A DNA stretch of 64,000 bases from S012-113 sp965368405 (GTDB lineage Bacteria > Bacteroidota > Bacteroidia > Cytophagales > Cyclobacteriaceae). Under the pieces are notes generated by a model. The model did no database searches. It was not told the DNA's origin and saw nothing but the letters and a program-made list of their open reading frames with translations. Of this stretch, positions 1-11,982 are shown one piece after another (the first letter of the stretch is position 1; every line of letters starts with the position of its first letter). The DNA is taken from NCBI GenBank assembly GCA_965368405.1, contig CBDUMS010000001.1, positions 1 through 64,000 on the forward strand, read 5' to 3'. The translations under genes were made by a program, and so were the position numbers.

Positions 1-1108
1 GCTTCATCGAGTATAGCACTTGCATCACTATCTGGACTGCCAAATGCCAAAATAGGTTTATTATACGCCATGTATTCATACATTTTACCCGGTAAAATCC
101 ACTTTGCATTATCGGTATCGTTGATAAGCAATAATAAAACTGCAGAATTCTGATAGACCTCAGTCACCTCTTGATGAGGTAAATAGCCTCTATTGACCAT
201 CTTTGCATGAACATGGCTATATTTTGCAATTGATCTGAGTACGTCCTCTTCTATGGTGCCGGACAGTGATACAATCAAACTTTCTCTAAACTCGGTATTT
301 TCTTCTGCTAGAGAACCTCCCAGAGTACCTCAGGGTTTCGGCCTCTGTTTAATAGCCCAACATGAGCAATCTGAAACTTAATAGGAGGACTGGGTGATTG
401 GATTAGTTCTAGATCCCAACCGTTGGTGATTAGTTCAACGTCCTTTGCCCCTAATATTTCAAGGTCCTTTTTTAACCCAGGGCTCACCGTAACAATCTGA
501 TTCGCATTTTCCAACACTTCTTTTTCAAGCCGCAGGTGGCTGTTTCGGGATTTTTTGCTAAGTTTCAATTGATCCAATACATCCCAGTTGCTCCATGGAT
601 CTCTAAAATCAGCTACCCATTTAATAGGCATTCTCCTCTTTAGCTCCAACCCAATGAGGTGAATACTATGTGGAGGACCAGTGGTTACTACGGCATCGAA
701 CTTTTCTTTCTTTACCAACCTCGTGAGGTACGTCACTGAAGGTCTAACCCAAAAGACTCTAGAATCAGGGATGAAATAATTCCCTCGAAGCCAGATGGAT
801 ACCCGTGCTAGTAAAGAGCCTTTATCATCGGCTACCACGCCTTGCTTTTGAACCGCCTTTTTACCTAAAAATCGTCTATAAATTGCATAGGGTTCCCAAA
901 TTGGTCTCTTTATCACCTTAATTCCTTTGGGTATATCCTTAAGCAAGGATTCATCTTGTAGTTCAAAATCAGGATTTTCCGGCGTATAGATTATCGGCTC
1001 CCAATTGTACTCTCTAAGGTACTTGCTGAATTTTAACCATCTTTGCACGCCTCCTCCACCGCTTGGAGGCCAATAATATGTTATAATTAGCAGCTTCTTC
1101 AAGTGCAC
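1..1108 (-). pseudogene. Family 4 glycosyltransferase, frameshifted, 3' end off window
   Basis: Seen: the N-terminal part reads from 1108 to a stop at 310-308 and carries the glycine-rich motif YYWPPSGGGGVQRWLKF typical of GT4 (GT-B fold) sugar transferases, plus ADFRDPWSNWD in mid-protein. Directly after that stop the next frame continues as good protein (AEENTEFRESL from 308, later LPGKMYEYMAYNKPILAF and ILDEA at the window edge), which is the C-terminal nucleotide-sugar binding half of the same family. One missing base near 309-310 restores a single frame. Known: such enzymes transfer sugars from nucleotide donors in surface polysaccharide synthesis. The start is GTG at 1108 or, more likely, TTG at 1102 (MKKLLIITYYW), because a -7 element ends at 1108. 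It could be a true pseudogene or an assembly error; the acceptor sugar is unknown. Confidence 0.75.
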
Positions 1109-1115
1109 AAATATA
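1108..1115 (-). promoter_or_regulatory. -7 promoter element TATATTTG for the glycosyltransferase
   Basis: Exact match to the Bacteroidota -7 consensus TAnnTTTG on the minus strand. It ends five bases before a TTG start at 1102, so the transcript would be nearly leaderless. A CAA at 1140-1142 (TTG on this strand) lies 24 bases upstream as a loose -33 element. Confidence 0.45.
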
Positions 1116-1224
1116 AATTGCTTAAGATGGAAAAGTTTCCAATAATTACATTTTTAAATTACTTTTGCTGCCTAGAATGCTGCATGTTTCTTGCATGGCG
1201 AACTTCTAACAAGATTCAACCAAG

Positions 1225-1232
1225 TAAGTTTG
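1225..1232 (+). promoter_or_regulatory. -7 promoter element TAAGTTTG for pfkA
   Basis: Exact TAnnTTTG match, giving a leader of roughly 40 bases before the pfkA ATG. A second exact match, TACTTTTG, lies at 1160-1167 and could be an alternative start. Neither has a clear -33 TTG. Confidence 0.4.
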
Positions 1233-1277
1233 CTAATACATATATAGAAAGATTATTAATCCGCGATATTTAATAAA

Positions 1278-2249
1278 ATGAAGAAAATTGCTGTACTTAC
1301 CTCAGGGGGCGATGCTCCGGGCATGAATGCCTGTATAAGAGCTGTTGTTAGAGGGGCGATCTACTACGAGGTAGAAGTTTATGGTGTAAATCAGGGATAT
1401 CAGGGCCTGATAGAAAACGATATTGAGCGGATGTACTCACACAGTGTAAGCAATATTCTGCAACATGGCGGAACTGTTTTAAAATCGGCACGAAGCAAAG
1501 ACTTTAGGACCAAAGAAGGCCGTAAAAAAGCCTATGACAACCTAATGGAAAGAGGGATTAAGGGCTTAATCGCAATTGGTGGAGATGGAACCTTTACAGG
1601 TGCAAATATTTTCCATGAAGAATTTGATTTCCCTGTAATCGGGGTTCCTGGAACCATAGATAACGATATTTATGGTACTGATAAAACTATAGGTTTTGAT
1701 ACTGCAGTTAACACAACGCTGGATGCCATAGATAAAATTAGAGATACGGCTGATTCTCATGGGCGAATTTTCTTTATCGAGGTTATGGGCCGCGATTCGG
1801 GCTATATTGCAATTCAATCGGCCATTGGCGGAGGAGCCGAAAGTGTAATCTTACCCGAAAAAAACACCACGGCTTATGATATCGTTAACAATCTTAAGGA
1901 TGGGATGCGACGCGAAAAATCTTTCTCGGTAGTTGTAGTAGCGGAACGTGATGTTCCGGGCTATGCCGTAGATCTTGCCAAAGAAGTACGTGAAGTAATT
2001 AAGAATAAAGATATCCGTGTAACCATCTTGGGGCATATTCAACGAGGTGGATCTCCTACATCTACGGATAGAACCTTGGCAAGCAGATTAGGTTTAGGAG
2101 CTGTAGAAGGCTTAATTGATGGTAATAACAATGAAATGGTTGGTATTATTAATGACAAAATTGTCTATACATCACTACATGATGCAATTACCAAAGACAA
2201 GCCATTAAATCCAGACCTTATTCGAGCGATGAAAATATTAAGCATTTAA
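1278..2249 (+). CDS. pfkA: ATP-dependent 6-phosphofructokinase
   Basis: Cytosolic glycolytic enzyme that phosphorylates fructose 6-phosphate to fructose 1,6-bisphosphate. The 323-residue length matches bacterial PfkA. Visible motifs are the N-terminal nucleotide loop TSGGDAPGMN (8-17), GGDGT (101-105), the catalytic PGTIDND (124-130) and GHIQRGG near 255. Glycine rather than aspartate after GGD, and glycine rather than lysine before TIDND, are the residues associated with ATP use instead of pyrophosphate. Start is an ATG. It is monocistronic and its last 12 bases overlap the end of convergent miaA. pyk, the other committed glycolytic kinase, lies 7.5 kb away. Confidence 0.97.
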   Translation: MKKIAVLTSGGDAPGMNACIRAVVRGAIYYEVEVYGVNQGYQGLIENDIERMYSHSVSNILQHGGTVLKSARSKDFRTKEGRKKAYDNLMERGIKGLIAIGGDGTFTGANIFHEEFDFPVIGVPGTIDNDIYGTDKTIGFDTAVNTTLDAIDKIRDTADSHGRIFFIEVMGRDSGYIAIQSAIGGGAESVILPEKNTTAYDIVNNLKDGMRREKSFSVVVVAERDVPGYAVDLAKEVREVIKNKDIRVTILGHIQRGGSPTSTDRTLASRLGLGAVEGLIDGNNNEMVGIINDKIVYTSLHDAITKDKPLNPDLIRAMKILSI

Positions 2250-3146
2250 TTGCTCATTAATGTGCTGCAAGATTTTCTCCTTTTGTTCAGGATGAAACCA
2301 ATGAATTTCGGTGTTCCTTTTGAACCAAGTTAATTGTCGCTTGGCAAATCTGCGGGAATTTCGCTTGAGTAGACGAATAGCTTCTGGTTTATCGATTTTC
2401 CCATCCGCATAAAGAAAGATTTCGTTATAGCCGACAGTTTGCAGGGCATTCTTGTCCCGATGGCCAATTTGCGCTAAAGCTTCTTCAAAGAGTCCTTCCT
2501 CAATCATTTTATCCATTCTTTGGTTAATTCGAGCATATAATTCGTCTCGTGGCAATTCAAGGCCAATAAAAACCATATTGAAATCTCTACGGCTCTGCAT
2601 ACCAACCCTTAAGTCAGAATATTTTTGCCCCGAACTTTCGAAAATTTCCAGGGCTCGTATGATGCGTTGCGAGTTAGTAGGCTCAACGGTTTCAGCATAG
2701 GCAGTATCGACTTGTAAGAGTCTATTAAAAAGTTGCTCCACACCATGCTCCTCCAGCTCTCTGGTTAAACTCGAACGTATTTCCGGTGAAATTTTCGGAA
2801 AATCATTTAGACCATAACAAACCGCGTCTATGTATAATCCAGAACCACCACTCATTAGGCAAGTGCTTTGGGTCTTAAACTCTTTTGCAAGAATTTCTAA
2901 TGCTTCACGTTCAAACAGCCCAGCACTAATCTCATCGTTAATACTTCTATCACCCACAAAATAATGCTTTACCCGACGCATTTCACTAGTCGTTGGTTTA
3001 GCCGTACCAATATCTAACTCTTTAAAAACCTGGCGAGAATCTGCGTTTAATATCGAACAGCCAAGTTTTTCCGCCAAAGCGACACTTACCTCTGTTTTAC
3101 CAACAGCGGTGGGGCCTACAAGTACAATAAGGGTTTTCTTTGCCAT
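2238..3146 (-). CDS. miaA: tRNA dimethylallyltransferase
   Basis: Transfers a dimethylallyl group to the N6 amine of A37 in tRNAs that read UNN codons, helping reading-frame maintenance. The 302-residue protein has the P-loop GPTAVGKT (11-18), the catalytic aspartate region NADSRQVFKELDIGTAKPT, and GGSGLYIDAV, all MiaA hallmarks. ATG start. A TAGTTTTG element lies ten bases upstream of the start. It runs convergently into pfkA with a 12-base overlap. Confidence 0.97.
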   Translation of the reverse strand: MAKKTLIVLVGPTAVGKTEVSVALAEKLGCSILNADSRQVFKELDIGTAKPTTSEMRRVKHYFVGDRSINDEISAGLFEREALEILAKEFKTQSTCLMSGGSGLYIDAVCYGLNDFPKISPEIRSSLTRELEEHGVEQLFNRLLQVDTAYAETVEPTNSQRIIRALEIFESSGQKYSDLRVGMQSRRDFNMVFIGLELPRDELYARINQRMDKMIEEGLFEEALAQIGHRDKNALQTVGYNEIFLYADGKIDKPEAIRLLKRNSRRFAKRQLTWFKRNTEIHWFHPEQKEKILQHINEQLNA

Positions 3147-3156
3147 AACGAACGCC

Positions 3157-3164
3157 CAAAACTA
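3157..3164 (-). promoter_or_regulatory. -7 promoter element TAGTTTTG for miaA
   Basis: Exact TAnnTTTG match on the minus strand with ten bases between it and the miaA ATG, implying a leader of only a few bases. No convincing -33 TTG. Confidence 0.45.
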
Positions 3165-3211
3165 TGCTAAAAGCTAGCTAATTGGTTAATTTTACCTAGC
3201 TATCGGATTTA

Positions 3212-6778
<3,567 letters not shown>

Positions 6779-6782
6779 TATA

Positions 6783-7154
6783 ATGGGGAAAAAAATATTA
6801 ATAGCAGAAGACAGCTCAGTAATTCTTAATTTAACTAAAAAGATACTGGCGCAGCAGCAGTATGAAATAGCAGCTGCAAAAGACGGCGATGAGGTGATTA
6901 AGAAAATTCTTGAAGAGGATTTTGATTTGCTGCTTCTTGATATAAATATTCCTAAAAAAGACGGGATGGCTTGTGCTAAGGAAATTCGAAGTCTCGATGA
7001 CCCAATAAAAGCCGGAATTCCAATCTTTGCTATCACTGGTAATGCCCTTAACTATTCTGAAGAGGATTTTAAAGCTGTTGGCATAAATGAGTACATGCAA
7101 AAGCCAGTGAATTTCGATGAATTAGTGGATCTAACTGCGCAATATCTAAGCTAA
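6783..7154 (+). CDS. Single-domain CheY-like response regulator
   Basis: A 123-residue stand-alone receiver. The acidic pair is ED at 9-10, the phosphoacceptor is D53 in LLLLDINIPKKDG, and the conserved lysine is in EYMQKPVNF near 104. It has no output domain. Lying 4 bases after the hybrid kinase with HPt domain, it is the likely final acceptor of that relay or a phosphate sink; this pairing is inferred from position. ATG start. Confidence 0.93.
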   Translation: MGKKILIAEDSSVILNLTKKILAQQQYEIAAAKDGDEVIKKILEEDFDLLLLDINIPKKDGMACAKEIRSLDDPIKAGIPIFAITGNALNYSEEDFKAVGINEYMQKPVNFDELVDLTAQYLS

Positions 7155-7155
7155 T

Positions 7156-7431
7156 ATGTCGGTAAAGTATACCAATCAGTACCTGAACAAGCTTGAGGAT
7201 CTGATGGCCGAATCGGACTATTCATTGCGGTATGAAAAAGGTAATTTTAAATCGGGGTATTGCATTCTAAATTCTGATAAAGTCGCTGTGATCAATAAGT
7301 ACTTTTCAAGAGAAGGTAAAATAAACTGTCTCGTTGATATCATTAAGTCAATTGAGATTGACCCCGATCAATTAAGCGAAAAAAATCTATCGCTCTACCT
7401 CGAACTTTCTCAAACAAAACTTAGTCTGTGA
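7156..7431 (+). CDS. Small conserved-looking hypothetical protein
   Basis: A 91-residue soluble protein that I do not recognise. It is mixed charged/hydrophobic with no signal peptide, membrane segment or cysteine cluster (a single cysteine pair, C36 and C55, is not motif-like). Sequence features include FKSGYCILNSDKVAVINKYF, which reads like two beta strands, and a helical, leucine-rich C-terminus. It begins one base after the receiver gene and overlaps the GTG start of the MBL hydrolase by 4 bases, so it is surely co-translated in this operon. Function unknown. Confidence 0.8.
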   Translation: MSVKYTNQYLNKLEDLMAESDYSLRYEKGNFKSGYCILNSDKVAVINKYFSREGKINCLVDIIKSIEIDPDQLSEKNLSLYLELSQTKLSL

Positions 7432-8189
7432 AGGTAACATTTTTAGGTACAGGAACCTCTCAAGGAGTACCCGTAATAGCTTGTGATTGTGAGGTATGTA
7501 GCTCAATAGACTTTAAAGATAAACGGCTGCGGTCCGCTATCCATATAGCAACCGACGACCTAAGTATAGTTGTAGACATTGGGCCGGATTTTCGGCAACA
7601 GGTCCTGCAGAATCGTATTACTCATCTCGATGCCATTCTTCTTACGCATGCCCATAAAGATCATACCGCGGGGTTAGATGACGTTCGCTCTTTCAATTTC
7701 AAGCAAAAAATGGATATGCCGGTTTATGCACATACCCAAGTGCTAGAACAAATCAAGTTAGAGTTCGCCTATATTTTTGCCGAAAATAAGTACCCCGGAG
7801 TACCGCGTGTGCGACCAATGGCTATTGATAACACACCATTTACTATTTCAGAACAGACCATTACCCCTATTGAGGTAATGCATTATAAATTGCCTGTTTT
7901 TGGGTTTAAATTAAATCAGTTTGCCTACATCACCGATGCCAAAACGATTTCGTCAGAAGAAAAAAAGAAGTTACAAGGACTTGATGTTCTTGTCCTGAAC
8001 GCCTTACAACATAAGCCTCATATTTCGCACCTTACATTATCCGAGGCGCTTGAATTGATCGAGGAGCTGAAGCCAAAAAAAGCGTATCTTACCCATATAA
8101 GTCATAATCTTGGCTTAACCCGAGAGGTTGAGAAAACCTTGCCCCATCATGTACAGTTAGCGTATGATGGCTTGCAAATTAAACTATAG
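7428..8189 (+). CDS. MBL-fold metallo-hydrolase, PhnP-like
   Basis: A 253-residue metallo-beta-lactamase-fold hydrolase. The signature THAHKDH (73-79) gives metal ligands H74, H76, D78 and H79; further ligands are in VMHYKLPV and THISHNLG. The N-terminus FLGTGTSQGVP followed by CDCEVC resembles the PhnP/cyclic phosphodiesterase branch, where such cysteines bind a structural zinc. Known for the branch: phosphodiester hydrolysis; the substrate here is unknown. Start is GTG at 7428, overlapping the previous stop (GTGA), which indicates translational coupling. Confidence 0.9.
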   Translation: MKVTFLGTGTSQGVPVIACDCEVCSSIDFKDKRLRSAIHIATDDLSIVVDIGPDFRQQVLQNRITHLDAILLTHAHKDHTAGLDDVRSFNFKQKMDMPVYAHTQVLEQIKLEFAYIFAENKYPGVPRVRPMAIDNTPFTISEQTITPIEVMHYKLPVFGFKLNQFAYITDAKTISSEEKKKLQGLDVLVLNALQHKPHISHLTLSEALELIEELKPKKAYLTHISHNLGLTREVEKTLPHHVQLAYDGLQIKL

Positions 8190-9742
8190 TGCATAATAAT
8201 TACTATTTCTTCATACATCTCATTCCCGAATTAGAGGAAACCCTAAAAGGAATGGTGCTTGTTGAAACGTTCAGTCAGAATAAAAACGAATTAGTTTTAG
8301 GCTTTAGCCTAGAACACAAAACTCAATATTTAGTAGCTCATCTTACTGGGCAATTCACATGTCTGGCTTTTCCTACTGTGTTTAGGAAAGCGAAAAAAAA
8401 TACCGCCAACCTTTTTGATGAACTTAATAACGCTATTGTTGAAAGTATTATTCTTTATGAAAACGAACGCGCTTTCGCAATAAAATTCAATACTGGCTAT
8501 CAACTTCTGTTTAAGCTCTTTGGTCGCCAGGCGAATGTGATATTGGTTCAGGGTAATGAAATTCACTCTTTATTCAGGAAAGGTTTTAGAAATGACTTAA
8601 GCTTAAATCTTCGGACTTTGGGAAAGCAAATTGATCAATCCGAGAAAAGTATCGAACAAGCGCTACCAAATTACCAAAGTTTGTTCCCGACTCTGGGCAA
8701 AGACTTGATCGCGGAGATAGACCTAAAAATAAAAGGGATCTCCGGTTTGGATGCAGCAAAACTGATAAGAAGCTCTGTGGACGAGCTTATAAATGCAAGG
8801 AGGTATTCTGTAGTTGAACAAAACAACAAGATTCGGCTCATTATCGGTTTAGAAAAAGATGCGATCAAGAATTTTACATCCTCTCTAGAAGCCATAACCT
8901 TTTTCTTCTATTCGCATTTACAAAACCATAATTTTCTTGAAACTAAGAAAAGATTAGTGGCGGAAACCAATAAACAGTTGGGTAAAACGGAGGTCTATTT
9001 GGCAAAAATCAAACGTAAAAAAAACAATATCGCTATGAACCTTAATTATAGCGAAACGGCAGATCTGCTTATGGCAAACATGCACAAGATCGAACCAAAT
9101 GCAAAGAGTGTAGTCGTCGAAAATTTTTACAACGATAATAAACCAACCACCATTAAACTAAACCCTAGGTTGTCAGCTCAAGCGAACGCAGAACGACTAT
9201 ATCGAAAATCAAAAAACTTATCTGTCGAGATTAACAATTTAGAGCAGGCTATCATAAATAAAACAAAATTGTTCCATGAGCTAACCGCTAGGAAATCAGA
9301 TATAACACAAGCAGAATCCTACAAAGATTTAAAAAGGTATATTAAGGAGCCGGTAAAGATTAGCTCAGAAAAGAAAACACCCTTTAAAGAATTTTTAGTA
9401 GATGGGTTCACTGTTTACGTTGGAAACAATGCAAAGCAAAATGACTTACTCACTTTAAAGCATGCTCGAAAGGATGATTTATTCTTTCATGCTAAGGATG
9501 TTGCCGGATCTCACGTCATCCTTAAGTATAACAGTGCTCAGAATTTCCCTAAAACTTTACTTGAGAAAGTGGCTGGGATTGCCGCATACTATTCCAAGCG
9601 AAAAAACGACACGCTCTGTCCGGTAGGCTACACTCCTAAAAAATATGTGCGCAAGCCAAAAGGTTCGGCCCCTGGCGCAGTGGTCGTTGAAAGAGAAAAA
9701 GTACTTTTAGTAAAACCAGAACTGCCTAGCTCACAACATTGA
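8189..9742 (+). CDS. NFACT-family RNA-binding protein, RqcH/Rqc2-like
   Basis: A 517-residue NFACT protein. The N-terminal NFACT-N region (1-about 220), a central charged coiled-coil region (about 260-370, rich in K/E/N) and the C-terminal NFACT-R domain with ARKDDLFFHAKDVAGSHVIL (about 425-445) follow the family order. Known: relatives RqcH and Rqc2 bind 50S subunits carrying stalled peptidyl-tRNA and add C-terminal tails that mark the chain for degradation. GTG start overlaps the upstream stop by one base. Its end overlaps convergent pyk by 17 bases. That it acts in ribosome rescue here is inferred from the family. Confidence 0.9.
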   Translation: MHNNYYFFIHLIPELEETLKGMVLVETFSQNKNELVLGFSLEHKTQYLVAHLTGQFTCLAFPTVFRKAKKNTANLFDELNNAIVESIILYENERAFAIKFNTGYQLLFKLFGRQANVILVQGNEIHSLFRKGFRNDLSLNLRTLGKQIDQSEKSIEQALPNYQSLFPTLGKDLIAEIDLKIKGISGLDAAKLIRSSVDELINARRYSVVEQNNKIRLIIGLEKDAIKNFTSSLEAITFFFYSHLQNHNFLETKKRLVAETNKQLGKTEVYLAKIKRKKNNIAMNLNYSETADLLMANMHKIEPNAKSVVVENFYNDNKPTTIKLNPRLSAQANAERLYRKSKNLSVEINNLEQAIINKTKLFHELTARKSDITQAESYKDLKRYIKEPVKISSEKKTPFKEFLVDGFTVYVGNNAKQNDLLTLKHARKDDLFFHAKDVAGSHVILKYNSAQNFPKTLLEKVAGIAAYYSKRKNDTLCPVGYTPKKYVRKPKGSAPGAVVVEREKVLLVKPELPSSQH

Positions 9743-11156
9743 TTTTGAGCATATTGGTGCGTTGCCGCTCGTGAATTGGCATGCTCGCCATGGTTATAAA
9801 AATGTCATTTACATTAATGTGCCCCGCATCCCTTAAAATTCTCTCGATATCCGCAATAGTGGCATCCGTAGACTCCACCGTATCATAGTAAAAACCCCGT
9901 ACTCCCCAGATAAGGCTTAGCGTTGTTAAGAGTTTACGGTTCGATGTAAAAATGAAAATATTAGCCTTAGGTCTATGGGCAGAGAGTCTCCAGGCAGTAA
10001 ACCCTGAGGTGGTCATACCCACAATAGCCTGGGCTCTTACATCCTGGCTAAGATGAACCGCCGTTTGGATTAAACTGTCATTTAAAAATAATTCTGATTT
10101 AGGATTCAATTTAGAATATTTAAAAAACACCTTCTTCTGGCTTTTTTCTACTGACTGAATGGTACGTACCATGCTCTTCACGGCCATCACAGGAAACTTG
10201 CCCGCGGCCGTTTCAGCAGACAGCATAACAGTATCAGCCCCATCCATCACAGAGTTTGCAACATCACTGGTTTCGGCTCTGGTTGGTCGCGCATTTTCTA
10301 TCATACTTTCCAGCATTTGTGTTGCCACAATTACTGGTTTTGCCATGCGATTACACTTATTAATAATTTGTTTTTGAACCATAGGAACATCCTCCATTAG
10401 GATTTCTACGCCTAAATCGCCACGCGCCACCATGATAGCATCCGACTCGTCTATTATTTCATTAATTACGTCCAGGGCTTCTGGTTTTTCAATCTTTGCA
10501 ATAACCTTCACGTCACTGCCATGTTCCGCAATTCGTTGCTTTAATTCACGAACATCTTGTGCATTCCGAACAAAAGATAAGGCCACCCAGTCTACCTCCA
10601 TATTCAGACCAAACTCAAGATCCCTTTTATCTTTATCGGTGAGTGAAGATGATGACACCGATGTTTGTGGCAGGTTAATTCCCTTCCTTGATTTCAGTTC
10701 ACCGCCATGAACTACCCTTGTAATTACTTCTGTATCCTTCTTATCAACAACTTTCAGCTCTATTTTACCGTCGTCGATCAAAATCATATCATCTACCTTA
10801 ACATCATGAGCCAGGGCTTTATAGGATGTGCTCACAACCTCTGAATTACCGATGATATCCTCTACTGTAATTCTGAGTTCCTGTCCGACTTCGATGAAAG
10901 TACCAGGTTCTACCTCATCGACTCGAATTTTAGGTCCTTGCAGATCTTGAAGTAGTGAGATATGTGTTCCGAGCTCTTCATTAAGCTCCCTCACAAACTC
11001 AATCACTTTTTTATGATTCGCATGATCACCATGCGAAAAGTTTAGTCTAAAAATATCTGTGCCCGCTAAAATAAGCTCCCGAAGGGTATCTTTATTATCA
11101 CTTGCTGGACCTACGGTTGCTATTATTTTGGTCTTATTAAAAATTATTTGTTGCAT
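9726..11156 (-). CDS. pyk: Pyruvate kinase
   Basis: Final glycolytic step: phosphoenolpyruvate plus ADP to pyruvate plus ATP. The 476-residue length is typical. Visible are the N-terminal KIIATVGPASDN, FRLNFSHGDH, the catalytic lysine motif KIEKPEALDVINEI, and MVARGDLGVEI with the metal-binding residues. ATG start. It follows the IPExxxVDY gene with a one-base gap, an arrangement common in this phylum, so the two are probably co-transcribed. Confidence 0.97.
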   Translation of the reverse strand: MQQIIFNKTKIIATVGPASDNKDTLRELILAGTDIFRLNFSHGDHANHKKVIEFVRELNEELGTHISLLQDLQGPKIRVDEVEPGTFIEVGQELRITVEDIIGNSEVVSTSYKALAHDVKVDDMILIDDGKIELKVVDKKDTEVITRVVHGGELKSRKGINLPQTSVSSSSLTDKDKRDLEFGLNMEVDWVALSFVRNAQDVRELKQRIAEHGSDVKVIAKIEKPEALDVINEIIDESDAIMVARGDLGVEILMEDVPMVQKQIINKCNRMAKPVIVATQMLESMIENARPTRAETSDVANSVMDGADTVMLSAETAAGKFPVMAVKSMVRTIQSVEKSQKKVFFKYSKLNPKSELFLNDSLIQTAVHLSQDVRAQAIVGMTTSGFTAWRLSAHRPKANIFIFTSNRKLLTTLSLIWGVRGFYYDTVESTDATIADIERILRDAGHINVNDIFITMASMPIHERQRTNMLKINVVS

Positions 11157-11157
11157 C

Positions 11158-11577
11158 TTAAAATATAAAATTGTCTTTTGACTTTAACCTATTCACGTCA
11201 ATTTGCTGGGCGTACTCTACACCTTTAATTGATTGCAATTTTGAAGTGATCGAATTGTTGGGAAGTAAATGTTCCTCACCACTAACCAATAAAAAGAAAT
11301 CAAAATTCACTAATTCTGGAATTAAATAACCTGAATTGAGATCTAACCCCCTGTTCCTTACTAATCGAAATTCCTGAAACTCATTCTGAAACAGGTAATT
11401 TACGATCGCAAGATCATTTCCTTTTACAAATTCAATGAGCAACGATGGTTGCATCACTAAATTAATACTAAATACCTGGTTAATATGCCACGCGAGCTTA
11501 TAATCTTTTAATGTAGATACAATCCCAACAACTGTCTCGTCTAGTTGATGATTGATTACAAGTTTTGTCTTACGCAT
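11158..11577 (-). CDS. IPExxxVDY family protein
   Basis: A 139-residue cytosolic protein of unknown function. The family-naming segment is present in modified form as IPELVNFDFFLLVSGE near residue 98. The chosen start is the ATG at 11577 (MRKTKLVINHQLDE), which fits family length better than an upstream ATG at 11616. A near-match -7 element (TTACTTTG, 11593-11586) sits just upstream. The gene typically lies beside acpP and pyk in Bacteroidota, as here; no role has been shown that I know of. Confidence 0.85.
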   Translation of the reverse strand: MRKTKLVINHQLDETVVGIVSTLKDYKLAWHINQVFSINLVMQPSLLIEFVKGNDLAIVNYLFQNEFQEFRLVRNRGLDLNSGYLIPELVNFDFFLLVSGEEHLLPNNSITSKLQSIKGVEYAQQIDVNRLKSKDNFIF

Positions 11578-11670
11578 GCAATGGACAAAGTAAAATTCAT
11601 TTTGCGAATAAAGCAATTAATTACTATCTTCAATGGCAAAGAATGCCTTCCGAAATAACCTATCGCAAAA

Positions 11671-11703
11671 TTTTTGTGTTTAGATTTAGAATGTCTTTCT
11701 TTG
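11671..11703 (+). promoter_or_regulatory. Promoter of acpP (TTTTTG-N19-TTTCTTTG)
   Basis: A -33 element TTTTTG (11671-11676) is separated by exactly 19 bases from TTTCTTTG (11696-11703), one mismatch from TAnnTTTG. This is the best two-part promoter on the plus strand of the window and gives a leader of about 25 bases before the acpP ATG at 11734. Confidence 0.6.
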
Positions 11704-11733
11704 CATGAAATTTACACTAAACAAATAAAAGAA

Positions 11734-11970
11734 ATGTCAGAAATTGCGCAGAAAGTAAAGAGCATAATTATTGATAAGCTAGGAGTTGAAGAGTCAGAAG
11801 TAACCAATGAAGCTAGTTTCACTAACGATCTTGGAGCAGACTCATTAGATACTGTTGAACTTATCATGGAATTCGAAAAAGAATTTAACATTTCTATTCC
11901 AGACGATCAGGCGGAAAATATTGGCACTGTTGGTCAAGCCGTTACTTATTTAGAAGAAAACGTTAAATAA
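11734..11970 (+). CDS. acpP: Acyl carrier protein
   Basis: A 78-residue acidic helical carrier of fatty acid intermediates. S37 in LGADSLDTVEL is the site of 4'-phosphopantetheine attachment. The start is ATG 11734 (MSEIAQKVKS), matching other AcpP proteins; the frame is open further upstream but that stretch contains the promoter. fabF follows after 12 bases, and then rnc, the standard acpP-fabF-rnc order. Confidence 0.98.
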   Translation: MSEIAQKVKSIIIDKLGVEESEVTNEASFTNDLGADSLDTVELIMEFEKEFNISIPDDQAENIGTVGQAVTYLEENVK

Positions 11971-11982
11971 GCATTTCCTAAA

